Assembly (NCBI RefSeq): GCF_030247195.1
Contig: NC_080671.1
Span: 106,689,845-106,753,844 of the forward strand
Origin: Topomyia yanbarensis
Taxonomy: Eukaryota > Arthropoda > Insecta > Diptera > Culicidae
Length of the DNA stretch: 64,000 bases
Direction: 5' to 3'
The notes beneath the pieces are model-generated. The model was given only the letters and a program-made list of their open reading frames with translations. It was not told where the DNA came from and searched no databases. This document shows positions 21,538 through 35,225 of the stretch, piece after piece (position 1 is the first letter of the stretch; the number at the start of each line of letters is the position of its first letter). The translations under genes and the position numbers were made by a program.

Positions 21538-22016
21538 CCAGTGAGCAAATTTTCTTGCACACGGTAAAAAAACTTTACCCATTTTATGTATTCAAATTGC
21601 CCATTTTCGGAAGTTATTCGAACTGTCAAAAAATGGGTATTTTTTTGTTTCTAACATTGAGTACTTTTTATCCATTTCACAACTACTCGATGAGGTAATG
21701 TCAATGGGTATATTGATCTTGATAATGGGTGAAAAATTCTTAAGCATTATTTCAAGCGAGTTAACCTGCAAACTAAGGATCGTAGTGGAATCTGCAAATT
21801 ATCGCCCTGCATCGGAGTCCGTGGCGGAAACGGAACATTTCAGTAATGCTCCGAAAACAACTACTGAGGATGTTGAAAATATTCGCCAGTTCGGCATTTT
21901 TGGAGCAGCCAAAAGAACCAGCCATCAAAAATATATCCAGTTGGCGGTTTTATTATGTTAAGTAGTTTTAGAATAGGATTTCTATCTAGATTTCCATACT
22001 TTCATGAGGAAACAAT

Positions 22017-22184
22017 CCCAGTAAAGTTCAGCCGGAAATGAACTGGAATTCTGGCTGGTTCCAGTTCGTATTCCGGCTCCAGTGCAACAACCGATTCTAA
22101 CTAGAATCGGTTGTGTCACTGGAGCCCGTGTACGAACTGGAACCAGCCAGAATTCCAGTTCATTTCCGGCTGAACTTTACTGGG
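22017..22184. mobile_element. P2 MITE inserted in foldback left arm (TSD AT)
   Basis: CCCAGTAAAG to CTTTACTGGG. The right arm of the foldback keeps the uninterrupted sequence AACAATAATG, so the duplicated target is AT. Confidence 0.88.
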
Positions 22185-22304
22185 ATAATGTGAAATGAAT
22201 GTTATTTTATTTTTTTTAATTCAGAAATAATTCAATTGACAGTATTTTTCATTCTGGCGCGAATTTCATGAATGGGTATTTTTTACGCATTTTGTTGTAA
22301 CAGT

Positions 22305-22454
22305 CCCAGTAAAGTTCAGCCGGAAATGAACTGGAATTCTGGCTGGTTCCAGTTCGTATTCCGGCTCCAGTGCAACAACCGATTCTAACTAGAATCGGTT
22401 TTGTCACTGGAACCAGCCAGAATTCCGGTTCATTTCCGGCTGAGCTTAACTGGG
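22305..22454. mobile_element. P2 MITE inserted in foldback left arm (TSD GT)
   Basis: A second copy, 150 bp. The right arm retains GTAACAGTTCTG, while here GT flanks both ends of the insert. Confidence 0.88.
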
Positions 22455-23363
22455 GTTCTGCGAAAAATAATGGGTGAAACATACGCAGGTTGACGGACAA
22501 GGTCTGTGCTCATTTATGGACAAACGCTTTACCCATTTAATGGGTTATTCCACTTTTATTGAAAATGAGTAGTTTTCTACGCATTAATGGGTACTTGATT
22601 TTATCAGTGTAGGGCGAACTCGGTTTCGCTCAACACTGATAAAATCAAGTACCCATCAAAGCGTAGAAAACTACTCATTTTCAATAAAAGTGGAATAACC
22701 CATTAAATGGGTAAAGCATTTGTACCCATAAATGAGTACAGACCTTGTACGTCAACCTGGGTATGTTTCACCCATTATTTTTCGCAGAACTGTTACAACA
22801 AAATGCGTAAAAAATACCCATTCATGAAATTCGCGCCAGAATGAAAAATACTGTCAATTGAATTATTTCTGAATTTAAAAAAAATAAAATAACATTCCTT
22901 TCACATTATTGTTTCCTCATAAAAGTATGGAAATCTAGATAGAAATCCTATTCTAAAACTACTTAACATAATAAAACCGCCAACTGGATATATTTTTGAT
23001 GGCTGGTTCTTTTGGCTGCTCCAAAAATGCCGAACTGGCGAATATTTTCAACATCCTCAGTAGTTGTTTTCGGAGCATTACTGAAATGTTCCGTTTCCGC
23101 CACGGACTCCGATGCAAGGCGATAATTTGCAGGTTCCACTACGATCCTTAGTTTGCAGGTTAACTCGCTTGAAATAATGCTTAAGAATTTTTCACCCATT
23201 ATCAAGATCAATATACCCATTGACATTACCTCATCGAGTAGTTGTGAAATGGATAAAAAGTACTCAATGTTAGAAACAAAAAAATACCCATTTTTTGACA
23301 GCTCGAATAACTTCCGAAAATGGGCAATTTGAATACATAAAATGGGTAAAGTTTTTTACCGTG

Positions 23364-23942
23364 AAGACGGTTACAGGTGTGCACATTTTTTTCTGTGTGT
23401 GAGTGCGGTTGTCATTTTTCTTTGATTAAGCCGAAAAAACAAGAGGATATGAAGAAGAAAAGCACAAACAAATGACGTAGTGGGCCTTTCTGTTGCCATA
23501 AGTTTTCTTTCGGTTCGGTCATAGTTAATTTAATCGGTTTGTTCGAAGTAAAAAGTGCCCCTAAGTGTTCTAATAGGCAGATCCGAGGTGAAGGTCGGCT
23601 TTTTCTCAATTTTCATCGTGCGCAAACAATCAGGATGCTCGTTCGTTCACTTCAAGGGCCCCGGCCGCCATGCTTAATTTTGCAAGTATTAAACTAATAC
23701 ACTCAAAAGTGTCAAATGTTCCCACCTTTCTCCCATCTTGGGTTTCGCTCGCGTTTTCTGGCAAATTTTGACAGGAATCGAGCAAAACCCTGGCATAACC
23801 CGGACATAAACTGTGCAAAAATCCTGGCAATTCCTACCTGGTAGAATTTAGCACGAATCGAGCAAAACATCTGACAAAGATGTGGCAGGAAGCGTGCAGA
23901 GATCTTGGCTGTATACATTTCTGGCTTGATTCTGGATAAAAG
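23364..23942. other. Intergenic, no gene recognised
   Basis: Moderately GC-rich, with no domain-bearing ORF. Only short translated stretches without similarity I recognise. Confidence 0.45.
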
Positions 23943-24240
23943 CCCACTGAGACGTCCAAAAATATGTTTCAAAATCGTTCAACACGGGTCCAACGATGGA
24001 CGTTTATTGAACGGTTATTTGGACGTTGTCCAAATTGGTCCAATGAACGTCCTTCATTGGACGATTTTGAAACCAACCGTTCTTAGAGGGAGCCCACTGA
24101 GACGTCCAAAAAATTGTTTCAAAATCGTTCAACACGGGTCCAACGATGGACGTTCGTTGAACGGTTATTTGGACGATGTCCAAATTGGTCCAACGAACGT
24201 CCTTCATTGGACGATTTTGAAACCAACCGTTCTTAGAGGG
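23943..24240. mobile_element. Two tandem palindromic MITEs, family F1
   Basis: Units 23943-24090 and 24093-24240, nearly identical, running CCACTGAGACGTCCAAAAA to CCGTTCTTAGAGGG. Each contains self-complementary halves around the inner pair GGACGTTNGTTGAACGGTTA and its relatives. Further copies at 27903, 28029, 28304, 29133 and 43460. Confidence 0.82.
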
Positions 24241-25264
24241 GAGTGAGCAGCATCGGTTGGTTTAACCGCTTTTATCAGAAACGGTTGTTGCATTTGAGCG
24301 AATTCGTTGCCAGAATTCTCGCGCAAAATGCTCGCAGAAACGCTGCCAGCATCAATTTCGCTTTGCTCAATTTTTGCTAACTTTCTGCTTGCCACGCTGA
24401 CCGGGAAAATTTGCTCACTGGCCCTCCGCACGGTTAAATAAAACAACCTGTAGAATAAGTTCTTTTAACTTACTTTTGAGTTGTGCGTCGCTTTCGCACT
24501 TATTAGTGTTGTCAAAAACAAAACGAGAGATTCGACTCAGTCGAGGTCTTCCGTGGAGGAACGTACTTTTGAGTTAGGCAATCCATTAGACGTTTGTTTG
24601 ACAATTCAGCGGTGGGTTCTGTCAACAAGTCTATTCCTGCGAAAAGAAAAACTCGTCCGACAAACAACTTTGTTAGTCCGATTCGTTTGATGTTGGATCG
24701 AATTAACGATATTGTCAGATGTCGCACCCCTCGGAGTAACGTCAGAATAAGTAAACAAGAAATAATCAGCTGATCAGAAATGTCTCATGGATTGCCTAGT
24801 TGTTTGGGGTATACTCAACATTAGGTAAATTCAACTTATGGCATATTCGTTTTTGACAGTGTACTACACCGGTGTAGTCGGTGCTACACTCATTCAAACT
24901 TGGGTGTAATCAGTCTTTCTCTTTCTTTGCACTACACCGGTGTAGCACCAAGAAAAAACGAAAACGCCATTAAATTTGTGTATAAAAAACCTATCAATGA
25001 GTTGTAATTTTTGTCGTGGTTAAATGGAAACTACCTTCAACACGGTTTACCTAATTTTAAGTTCCCCCACGATACCACGAGATTGAGTCAAAGGAACTCA
25101 ATTTTAGGTAGTTTTTCGTTTCCGTGCGGATAAAGACTCGACACGTCAATCGTTTGTTTACCGTTTATCTGTCAGTGTCATTCCAATCGAGCACGAGACC
25201 TGTCAATGGCCCTCGTTCCAGTCGTAGCGAATTTCTTTGGATTCTTTATCCTCTGCAGAGGGAT
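24241..25264. other. Intergenic with small palindromes
   Basis: Contains an inverted CTACACCGGTGTAG pair (24853-24945, related to the 52057-52228 foldback) and a small TIR unit at about 25037-25126 (CACGGTTTACCTAATTTTAA with its inverse). No gene. Confidence 0.5.
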
Positions 25265-25432
25265 CCCAGTATAGTTCAGCCAGAAATGAATTGGAATTCT
25301 GGCTGGTTCCAGTTCGTATACCGGCTCCAGTGACACAACCGATTCTAACTAGAATCGGTTGTGTCACTGGAGCCGGAATACGAACTGGAACCAGCTAGAA
25401 TTCCGGTTCATTTCCGGCTGAGCTTAACTGGG
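25265..25432. mobile_element. Palindromic MITE P2 (TSD AT)
   Basis: CCCAGTATAGTTCAGCC to GCTTAACTGGG, flanked by AT on both sides (25263-25264 and 25433-25434). This agrees with the 2-bp duplication seen at the foldback copies. Confidence 0.82.
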
Positions 25433-25438
25433 ATTCAG

Positions 25439-25782
25439 CGTCTTTAAGCTGTTCGCACACGAGGCGACAGGAAACACGCCACAAAAATATTCACTATGGA
25501 TTTTGTTCTACCTATTCCAACGCTGTTGCTCGTTGGAATAGGTAGAACAAAATTCATGGTGAATATTTTTTGTGGCGTGTGTCCTGTTGCCTCGTGTGCG
25601 TACAACTTTAAGGCGCAATACTTCAAGCGTGTGCATGCATGATGGATTGGCAATGAACACGACAAAAAACGATTGTCGCTGGTTGGAATTTCCACGGGCC
25701 CTATTCTCACAGTCACGTCACCTAGTGACTAGAGGAAAATTTCCTTCTAGTCACCAAGTGACGTGACTGTGAGAATAGGGCC
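25439..25782. repeat. Two palindromic MITEs near the ankyrin gene 3' end
   Basis: 25439-25615 folds on itself around CCTATTCCAACGCTGTTGCT (arms with GCACACGAGG and CCTCGTGTGC). 25697-25782 is GGCCCTATTCTCACAGTCAC mirrored by GTGACTGTGAGAATAGGGCC. The second resembles the unit at 56049-56154. Confidence 0.75.
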
Positions 25783-25989
25783 ACTCTCAACTGTAACGAA
25801 AATATTGAAAACAATAAAAAAAGAAATAGACTTCTAAATAATCATTTAATACATGTGCATTATTTCTTACTTTAAAACTATATAATAGTATGCCCTACAC
25901 TGCTTATAATAATTATCCTATGTTCTATAGGATTTCCTATCCACATGGGGCTGATTTGCCATGCTAGCCAGTATAGGAAGTACTCTAAT

Positions 25990-27558
25990 CTACGTGTATC
26001 TCAAATAACGGATTAAATTCCTTGGAATTTCCAAATCCTCCAGTCGTCGCACGAAAATAAGATCTCTTTTTCGTTCATCTTCATCAATTGAGTGCCATAC
26101 CGCTTTTCGCACCGTGTCCCTGGACTGTCTAAGGAGAGAAAATTGTTCAAACTTGAATCCTTCGCAATTTTGCACTATCGCCAGTGTTCCGTATTTGAGG
26201 AGAAGCTTCGAGTACATGGTTTTCTCCAGATTAGCAGGCGTGAGCCACCGTTCGTTCATAAACACATCAGTACAGAAACTGATGATTGGCTCGAAGAACT
26301 TCCACTGCGAATCTAAATCAGTCGAGGATGACGTCATCCTTAGTAGAACGGAATCCGCTTCAATCGACGTGATGTCGATTATTTTATTCGCGATCGTTTT
26401 GTATCGCATAAGTTCAGTCGTGCTCATAATTTCATTCTGATCCGTTTCATCAATTATTAGGGCATTTTTTATCATATCCATGGTCTCGGCTAAGTGATCC
26501 GAGAAGAAGTACGCAAGATGTTTTACAAAGTCGAGATATTCCAGCAGCATGCGTAGTTTTTTCTCGTTGTCATTCTCACGAATCGCAGCTACGCTCAAAG
26601 CTACCAGCTCGTTCTGTATTAATGAGTGGCTGTATATGACTTCGTAATTCATGAAATCATCCTGCAGTCGTCGAATGCCCTCGTCATCTGCAAGCAGTAG
26701 GGCAAGAAAGTGGTACAGATTGCGATTAACCCGATCACTAAATCTGCTTGTCAAATACTGATCATTTGGTCCTTCAAGTAACTCTCTAGCTAGCCGGCAC
26801 TTACTGGGGTTCTTCTCCCACAATAATGCAGTTTCAACGAAATATGGAATTAGCGATGTAGACCGATAGCTAAGAAGCGCTATTGCATAAATATCTTCTA
26901 GTAAATATTTCTGTTGGTACTGCTGTTTGATGTTAACGTGATTGAAAAGTATCTTGAAACAAGCCACTTTGGTTTTCATGTCGTAGTTCCCTCGAGCAGC
27001 CAACAAACTCAATGTGTCGACATCGTTCTCTGAGCGAACAGAGGCATCCGCTCGAGCTATGTAAAGTAGATAAATCAAAATTTCTACACTACCAAATTCT
27101 ACAGCCGAATGCAATGGTGTTTCGCCGGCGAAATCCGTAGCATTTACATTCGCTCCGTTGGCCACTAACAGTTCCACTAGAGGTACATTACAACGTTCCA
27201 CAGCCACATGCAGGGGCGTCACGTTCTCGTTGTTAGCTACGTTGACGAGCGCTGAATTCTTGGCAAGAAGCAGCTCCACAATTTCGGTCGGTACATCTTT
27301 CAGACAAGCTAGAAACAACGCAGTTCGGCCCTCATAGCAACGTGCCGTCACGTCAATATCTGTTCGCGATATCAACAGCTCTACACACTCTTCGCTTCTG
27401 CTGGCCACTGCATGATGCAGCAAAGTCCAATTGTGATTATCCCGGAAGGTGCCTACTTTAATCGTCTTGTTTTTGTTAGACTTACGCTGAAGGCACTGTT
27501 GCAGAGCGACAGGATCGCCGGTGGCCGCAGCCTGCCAGATATTTTTGCCGGAGGACAT
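25990..27558 (-). CDS. Ankyrin-repeat protein with SOCS-box-like C-terminus
   Basis: Single open frame, 522 aa. The N-terminal third has four clear ankyrin repeats at about residues 40-175 (NWTLLHHAVASRSEECVELL; GRTALFLACLKDVPTEIVELL; NVTPLHVAVERCNVPLVELL; GETPLHSAVEFGSVEILIYL). A helical region of about 300 aa follows with no motif I recognise. The last residues, RRLEDLEIPRNLIRYLRYT, have the Leu-Pro-rich end typical of SOCS boxes in ASB-type Cullin-5 adaptors. If that is right, the protein recruits substrates for ubiquitination; this is inference. The start is the first ATG, before the first repeat-like helix. It is divergent from Cdk8, with 2.2 kb of MITE-filled DNA between them. No orthologue name is assigned. 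Confidence 0.82.
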   Translation of the reverse strand: MSSGKNIWQAAATGDPVALQQCLQRKSNKNKTIKVGTFRDNHNWTLLHHAVASRSEECVELLISRTDIDVTARCYEGRTALFLACLKDVPTEIVELLLAKNSALVNVANNENVTPLHVAVERCNVPLVELLVANGANVNATDFAGETPLHSAVEFGSVEILIYLLYIARADASVRSENDVDTLSLLAARGNYDMKTKVACFKILFNHVNIKQQYQQKYLLEDIYAIALLSYRSTSLIPYFVETALLWEKNPSKCRLARELLEGPNDQYLTSRFSDRVNRNLYHFLALLLADDEGIRRLQDDFMNYEVIYSHSLIQNELVALSVAAIRENDNEKKLRMLLEYLDFVKHLAYFFSDHLAETMDMIKNALIIDETDQNEIMSTTELMRYKTIANKIIDITSIEADSVLLRMTSSSTDLDSQWKFFEPIISFCTDVFMNERWLTPANLEKTMYSKLLLKYGTLAIVQNCEGFKFEQFSLLRQSRDTVRKAVWHSIDEDERKRDLIFVRRLEDLEIPRNLIRYLRYT

Positions 27559-27845
27559 ACCTTGCGAATAGACTGAAGTGAATTATAATTACCTTCAATA
27601 TTTCGGCAAACAAATTCTAATGCCCTTACCACCGTCCTAAGGAGAATGGATCATGATTATTGCACAAATTCTGTAAAGGATTTGAGATATTATTTTTATT
27701 AAAACGGCATTGAGAAATGTTTTGTTTACCTAAAAAATAATAAACGGCAATTTTTGGCGATTTAACGTCGGTAATGCAGTTGTTTTTGCTCTGAATGTAA
27801 CCCAGTTAAGTTCAGCCGGAAAAGGAGCCGGAATACTAGCTCGTT

Positions 27846-28296
27846 CCCAGTTAAACCCATTCCGGAACCGGTTAGGATTTCTGAATGGAGTCAGAATGGA
27901 TTCCCACTGAGACGTCCAAAAAATTGTTTCAAAATCGTTCAACACGGGTCCAACGATGGACGTTTGTTGAACGTTGTCCAAATTGGTCCAACGAACGTCC
28001 TTCATTGGACGATTTTGAAACCAACCTTCCCACTGAGACGTCCAAAAAATTGTTTCAAAATCGTTCAACACGGGTCCATCGATGGACGTTCGTTGAACAG
28101 TTATTTGGACGTTGTCTAAATTGGTCCCACGAACGTCCTTCATTGGACGATTTTGAAACCAACCGTTCTTAGAGGGTTAGAGGGTTCCAACTCAAATGCA
28201 ACAACCGATTCCGACTCAATCGGTTCGGAATCGGTTGTTGCATTTGGGCTGGAATCCATACTGACTCCATTCAGGATTCCGAATGGTTTAACCGGG
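27846..28296. mobile_element. P3 MITE with two F1 MITEs nested inside
   Basis: The P3 ends (CATTCCGGAACCGGTT; GAATGGTTTAACCGGG) enclose F1 units at 27903-28026 (right end truncated) and 28029-28176. The P3 sequence resumes at TTCCAACTCAAATGCAACAA. The TTCC flanks suggest a short target duplication. Confidence 0.72.
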
Positions 28297-28303
28297 TTCT
28301 AAC

Positions 28304-28450
28304 ACACTGAGACGTCCAAAAAAATGTTCCAAAATCGTTCAACACGGGTCCAACGATGGACGTTTGTTGAACTGTTATTCGGACGTTGTCCAAATTGGTC
28401 CAACGAACGTCCTTCATTGGACGATTTTGAAACCAACCGTTCTTAGAGGG
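28304..28450. mobile_element. Palindromic MITE F1
   Basis: CACTGAGACGTCCAAAAAAA through CCGTTCTTAGAGGG, the same layout as 23943-24090. Confidence 0.78.
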
Positions 28451-28539
28451 GCAGTATGAATTCCATATTTAAGTTAGGTTTTGTGCCCTTAACGCACAAA
28501 GTGGTTTAATGCAATTTTCCTTGATGGGAATTAATATTA

Positions 28540-28785
28540 CATAATGAATTCCAGCTCAAATGCATCAACCGATAGAGTCGGAATCGGTTCTTTTCTTTGA
28601 GCAAGATTCCATACTGAATCCATTCAGGATTTCGAACCGGTTCCGGAATGGATTTGACGGATAATTGGGATAAGTTGATGTGGCGGCGCTAGTGTTTTTC
28701 GTATATTAATTCAAATGTTTACACACTTTTTTTTTTAAATTTTTGTTCGATCATGAATGTCTGTTCTCTGTGCTAATTAGTTAAG
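28540..28785. mobile_element. Partial copy (reverse) of the 54062-54475 TIR element
   Basis: Matches the reverse complement of 54062 onward: CAACCGATAGAGTCGGAATC, GGCGGCGCTAGTGTTT, TTCGATCATGAATGTCTGTT, ending at the TIR CTGTTCTCTGTG. The other TIR was not found, so it is truncated. Confidence 0.65.
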
Positions 28786-29132
28786 TACAAACCAGCACCA
28801 AATTGCAAACTGTTAATTCTCTTTAATTCTCAACAAACATGTGATTACAGCGTAAAAGCCAACTCAAAATTTACTTTGAGCGGAAATTCTGAAAAAACCG
28901 CTACTCGGCAATCACAGATGTTGGTGCGAAATAGAAAAGTTTTCTCTATCATTGACTGTGTTCGACCTGTACCGGTTTGTCCAGAATTCTTTTTCAATGA
29001 GAATTTTGACAGTTGACTTTTACGCCGTAATCATATGTTTTTCGAGAATTTTAAATAATTGCAGACGAACTAATGATGTTGAAACCTAATAGACAACCCA
29101 AGGAATGTACTTGTTGCATCAAACTAAAGAAA

Positions 29133-29280
29133 CCCTATAAGAACGGTTGGTTTCAAAATCGTCCAATGAAGGACGTTCGTTGGACCAATTTGGACAACGT
29201 CCAAATAACCGTTCAACAAACGTCCATCCTTGGACCCGTGTGGAACGATTTTGAAACAATTTTTTGGACGTATCAGTAGG
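29133..29280. mobile_element. Palindromic MITE F1 (reverse)
   Basis: CCCTATAAGAACGG through TTTTTTGGACGTATCAG, the reverse orientation of the family. Confidence 0.75.
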
Positions 29281-29387
29281 AATGCAGAGCAACCTGGCAG
29301 TGCAGGAGGCAAATATATTCACAGGGTCCAAAATATGTCTAAATTAGGTTGGTTACCCTAGTTAGTCTTATTCAAATGTTACGCTTA

Positions 29388-29541
29388 CCCAGTAAAGTTC
29401 AGCCGGAAATGAGCCGGAATTCCGGCTGGTTTGTTAATATTCCGGCTCCAGTGAGACAACCGATTCTAATTAGAATCGGTTGTCACTGGAGCCGGAATAC
29501 TAGCTGGAATTCCAGCTCATTACCGGCTGAACTTTACTAGG
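29388..29541. mobile_element. Palindromic MITE P2
   Basis: CCCAGTAAAGTTCAGCCGG through CTGAACTTTACTAGG with the family's central ACCGATTCTAATTAGAATCG. Confidence 0.78.
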
Positions 29542-29802
29542 AAAGTTTGTTTATCGCTGTCACTAACGCCACTAAGGACCTTTTGAATAAGTATTCTTCA
29601 AATTTTGTTTACGTTTTTGCGATTTCATGATTAGTTTTGGCCGGAAAATAATACCTAAAGCTATAATACATTATTCGCGTGAATAAAACTACGTGTTACA
29701 AGCTGTTGTTAGAACGATATAATAGTCTATGTAGTAAAGTGAAAGACTAGTATTAAAAATACTTAATAATCAATCAATTTCATTGATTTCTAATTCTGTG
29801 CT

Positions 29803-31997
<2,195 letters not shown>

Positions 31998-32479
31998 TTG
32001 CACGGTAAGTTAATTCTTAGCAGATCATCATCATTATTAATTGGATACAACCAAAACTATCATTCTGAATACAATCCGCACCGGTCACTTTCTATCAAAT
32101 GCAATATTGTGAATTTCCTGAGCAGTCGCTTTTAGCGTTCTATAAGAATGTACCATACTTGTACAATTTACAATTCATGATTGTCTTGAGTCAGGTTCGA
32201 TCCATGAGTTACATGCAGGTAAATGTAAATGCGTCAATCAAGTAAGATTTGAGACAAATCAATAACCGGTAATGACAATTTTTCAATTTTAACCATGCCA
32301 AAACGATAGGCTACTGTCAAACACATATTCCCGCTTCGTTTGTTGATTCTGTGTTGATATGACTAGCTTGAAACTAAAGTCGCTGAACATACACGAGAAA
32401 TACGCATTGTTTGGTCTGAGTGCAATGATGGTTATATCAACCATTGGTTCAAAAATTATGCGATTAAAGTGTAGTAGGC
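31998..32479. other. Cdk8 3' UTR and downstream region
   Basis: Non-coding. No clear polyadenylation signal was assigned and no repeat with defined ends was seen. Confidence 0.45.
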
Positions 32480-32920
32480 TCTAGAAGGTGTGGAGGTGGG
32501 CTGGTTCAGAGGGTAAGGCGCTGGTGTCCTATGCCCCTTATGGCACTATGTTTGAGCGCCATCCACGGAGGAATCTTAATGGACAGTCAGTAGGATCGTA
32601 GGATTAGCTCTGCAATTGTTTTGTACATTAATAATTGGCTGTGAAGTGGGTGGGTGATAGGCTTTTCGAAAGTTGATAACGCTAATGTAGTTAGCGATAA
32701 CGGAATCCTTGTTGAACTTCTCCAAGTCGGGAGGGACCGGCTGTATGAATCAATCCACTGCGTGATCTATACGATCTTAATGGAAGAAAAATGCCTTTGG
32801 ACTGGTTAGGTGGGCGCTTAAACCCTATCTACATGAACGTGTTGTGTTCACGATGAATAGCGTTTAACGGCGCCCAAAACCGAGTGTTAAAATAAAGTAA
32901 ATCGGTGTCTTTCTGCTCTT
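32480..32920 (+). repeat. Possible tRNA-derived SINE-like repeat
   Basis: GGCTGGTTCAGAGGGTAAGG resembles an RNA polymerase III A box, and about 40 bases later GTTTGAGCGCCATCC resembles a degenerate B box. A tRNA-unrelated body follows and ends AATAAAGTAAATC. Boundaries and family are uncertain. Confidence 0.3.
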
Positions 32921-33960
32921 AAACTGGAAGGTGCCTCTTTCTTATACTTGCAAACATTAAAATGGTGACGAAGAGTCAAAGGATTACGCGTGAAAGTCTA
33001 CCTTCATCGGTTCAGTAGAACCATATGTACCAAAAACGTCCTTTGGGTAATTATCTTGAGTGCTTACGATCCGTGTTCAATAACAAAAATATTCCTGAGG
33101 CAAGTCGAACGAAAGTCGCTGTTTATTACAGTTAGTGTTTTTACTTAAAGGTTCGACAAAAAAGATGACAAAATGGTACAGAAGACTCGGTTTTATGAGC
33201 GTTGTCTGGGCAAGGATGCAGTGGAAGATTTCATTATAGATGTAAAACTGTTAGCTGAAAATTTTAGTTTTAGCGCATGAGACCGAGTCGATATTAAAGT
33301 AAAGGAAAAGTTGATGGAGAAAAAAGAACCGTTGCTTGAAGAGTTGGAGAGAATTCCTAAATCAAGAGAGCGTCTCGTTCGACGTGCGATGTTGTTGAAA
33401 CAACTTAACGAGAGAGTGCGTGCCAGAATAGATGATCAATTTGGCGGCAAATAGAGGATATCAGCGTTACTATCGCAGTCGATCAAGCTCGCGCCCAGAT
33501 TGGATCAAATACAAACAAAGCAATTAGGGGTTCTTACCGAGGGTCTGCCCCAAAGGGAAAAAGAGCGTGTCCGGATAAGAATAAGAAGTGTGGCAGATTT
33601 GACAAACGCAAAACAGATTCAAAATAATCTGCATAAAGTGTATGCATGTCTGCACAGTAATATTTTTGGTGGCAAACGCTTTGAGAGGCTGAAAGCACTA
33701 GTTTCTATATTCAAAACATTGTTTTAATTAATTTCGTTTTTATTAACCTCTTTTTTGGGAAGTGAATCAGTATTTACGCAATGTCGATCTTGTCAATCGT
33801 AAAGCCAAAACTCTCGCTTTGCGTATGCCTATACCTTATCTTGTACGTCTTGGGTTTTCACGTCATTTGCAGTTTGACAAGACCATAATTTCATGTTGGA
33901 ACGTTCTATCCCTGAGAATGATCATAGGAAAGGCAATCCCTCGGGTCTTACACGTGCAAT
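32921..33960 (+). pseudogene. Decayed ORF remnant, possibly retroelement gag
   Basis: From about 33173 a broken frame reads VQKTRFYERCLGKDAVEDFI and continues to 33727 through two stops. The charged, helical composition with KDAVEDFI suggests a gag of the Ty3/mdg3 type, but no zinc knuckle, protease or reverse transcriptase was found. I cannot identify it firmly. Confidence 0.3.
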
Positions 33961-34720
33961 AAAAGTGTCATTACTAAGTAATGGCATTTCTGAACTTGCA
34001 TGAGAACTCCGGAATGGTTGTATACCGTTCCCCCGAAAGCCATTTCCCAGAAAGCCATCCCCCAGAATTACGTATCCCAGAACGTACCATTCCCCAGAAA
34101 AAATTTCCCAGACTGTACCATTCCCTAGAAAGCCATTATCCAGAATGCCCCATTAACCAGAAAGTCATCCCCAGAATACCTCATTCCCCAGAAAAGTTTA
34201 TGTTTTTATTCATTTTTTGTGATGATACCAAAGGTTTGCACATTATCTAAGTCAACGAACTGATGCGGTGTAAAGCTGCGGAGGATGTACCGTTAAAAAC
34301 AGGAGCCTCTCGCAAGCAAACCTTTTATCCACTTGTATAACTGGTTTACTAAAACATAGGAATTGATTCCTTCTTTTAAACATGAGCAGTTCTTTGAAAT
34401 TGTATGCCAATTAACTCTTACACGCAAACTAGTGATCTTTTCGTCTGCCCGATTTATTCAAACATGAGTGTTGATTACTTCTTTCGAGCTTTCCTAAAAT
34501 CTATATCAAAATCGAAATGAATGCTCATCCCACCAACCGGTTTGGTGGGTTTTTAGAGCATTTTTTGTTTTGCATTGGCAATGTTTCGCACGCAAATTTA
34601 CGATAAGCTCGGTTTACTCAAACATGTGTCACTAAATACATTCGAAAGTATTTCCATAGCTTATACCAACTGGTACTTATACCATAGGGTAACGACATAA
34701 TACTCTACAACAATATATAT
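33961..34720 (+). repeat. Left arm of an old large inverted repeat
   Basis: Segments here recur inverted at about 41270-42100. Examples: CGGTTTACTCAAACATGTG with CACTAAATACA at 34611-34640, versus its reverse complement at 41310-41345; and the GTATAC/CCCCCGAAA junction near 34020, versus 42035-42050. Within the arm, 34015-34195 is a run of about 20-bp CATTCCCCAGAA-like words. The arms have diverged appreciably. Confidence 0.6.
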
Positions 34721-35220
34721 TTTTATTTGGACTTATCGCACTTGCGACTATGACGTAGGGTTGCCACCTCTGGAGAGACTTTGACCCGGAGATTTTCACT
34801 GATCTGGGGGGTGGTGGATTTTGAGTGGAACGAGACAGAAATTGGAATCAAAGCGATTGCTAGGCATTTTAGAGCACTTTAATCGCTTTTTATTACCACG
34901 TTAAAACTGTAATTTTTTCACGATTGAGAACGATTTTGTCGGTTTAATGTGGTGTAGTATTTCACTTCCCCGACTAAGTGCCAAGAACACAAAAGCACCA
35001 GCTACTCTCACTGTGGATGTCGAACGAGCATTGCTCTCCTCCACAACTAATAGGAGAAGGAGAGCAAAGGAGGCAGAGCTGCGACATCACACTATGTGGT
35101 GTCGGTTATTCGTCACCAACAAATTTAATTTCGCGACAAAGGGGCAAAACTCACCTCCCTAGCCCAGTTAAGGATCGCTGCTGGAGTAGCAACAACACCG
35201 CAAGAACTCGTTTGATGTTG
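34721..35220. other. Intergenic, no gene recognised
   Basis: Inner part of the old inverted-repeat structure. No domain-bearing ORF. Ends next to the ACCTA target of the LTR element. Confidence 0.45.
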
Positions 35221-35225
35221 ACCTA

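Larger units (their letters stand above)
21560..23363. mobile_element. Foldback element with two long inverted arms
   Basis: The left arm 21560-22610 and right arm 22632-23363 are reverse complements of each other around a 21-bp loop. The outer ends are CACGGTAAAAAAACTTTACC and GGTAAAGTTTTTTACCGTG. The left arm is longer only because it has two P2 MITE insertions (22017-22184 and 22305-22454). Each arm carries an 87-codon ORF that is the mirror of the other. There is no transposase. Confidence 0.88.
27559..29802. other. Divergent promoter region packed with palindromic MITEs
   Basis: Holds a P2 fragment (about 27798-27845), a P3 unit (27846-28296) carrying two nested F1 units, another F1 (28304-28450), a partial copy of the 54062-type element (about 28540-28785), an F1 in reverse (29133-29280) and a P2 (29388-29541). 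About 260 bp before the Cdk8 ATG look repeat-free and probably contain its promoter. No TATA-like element was assigned. Confidence 0.6.

Noticed and set aside
21698..23226. Twin 87-codon ORFs on opposite strands
   Set aside because: They are mirror images created by the foldback arms. No domain, promoter or splice context supports a real protein.
32480..32560. Functional tRNA gene
   Set aside because: A- and B-box-like words are present, but no cloverleaf with a proper anticodon stem could be formed by eye; a SINE-like remnant is more likely.
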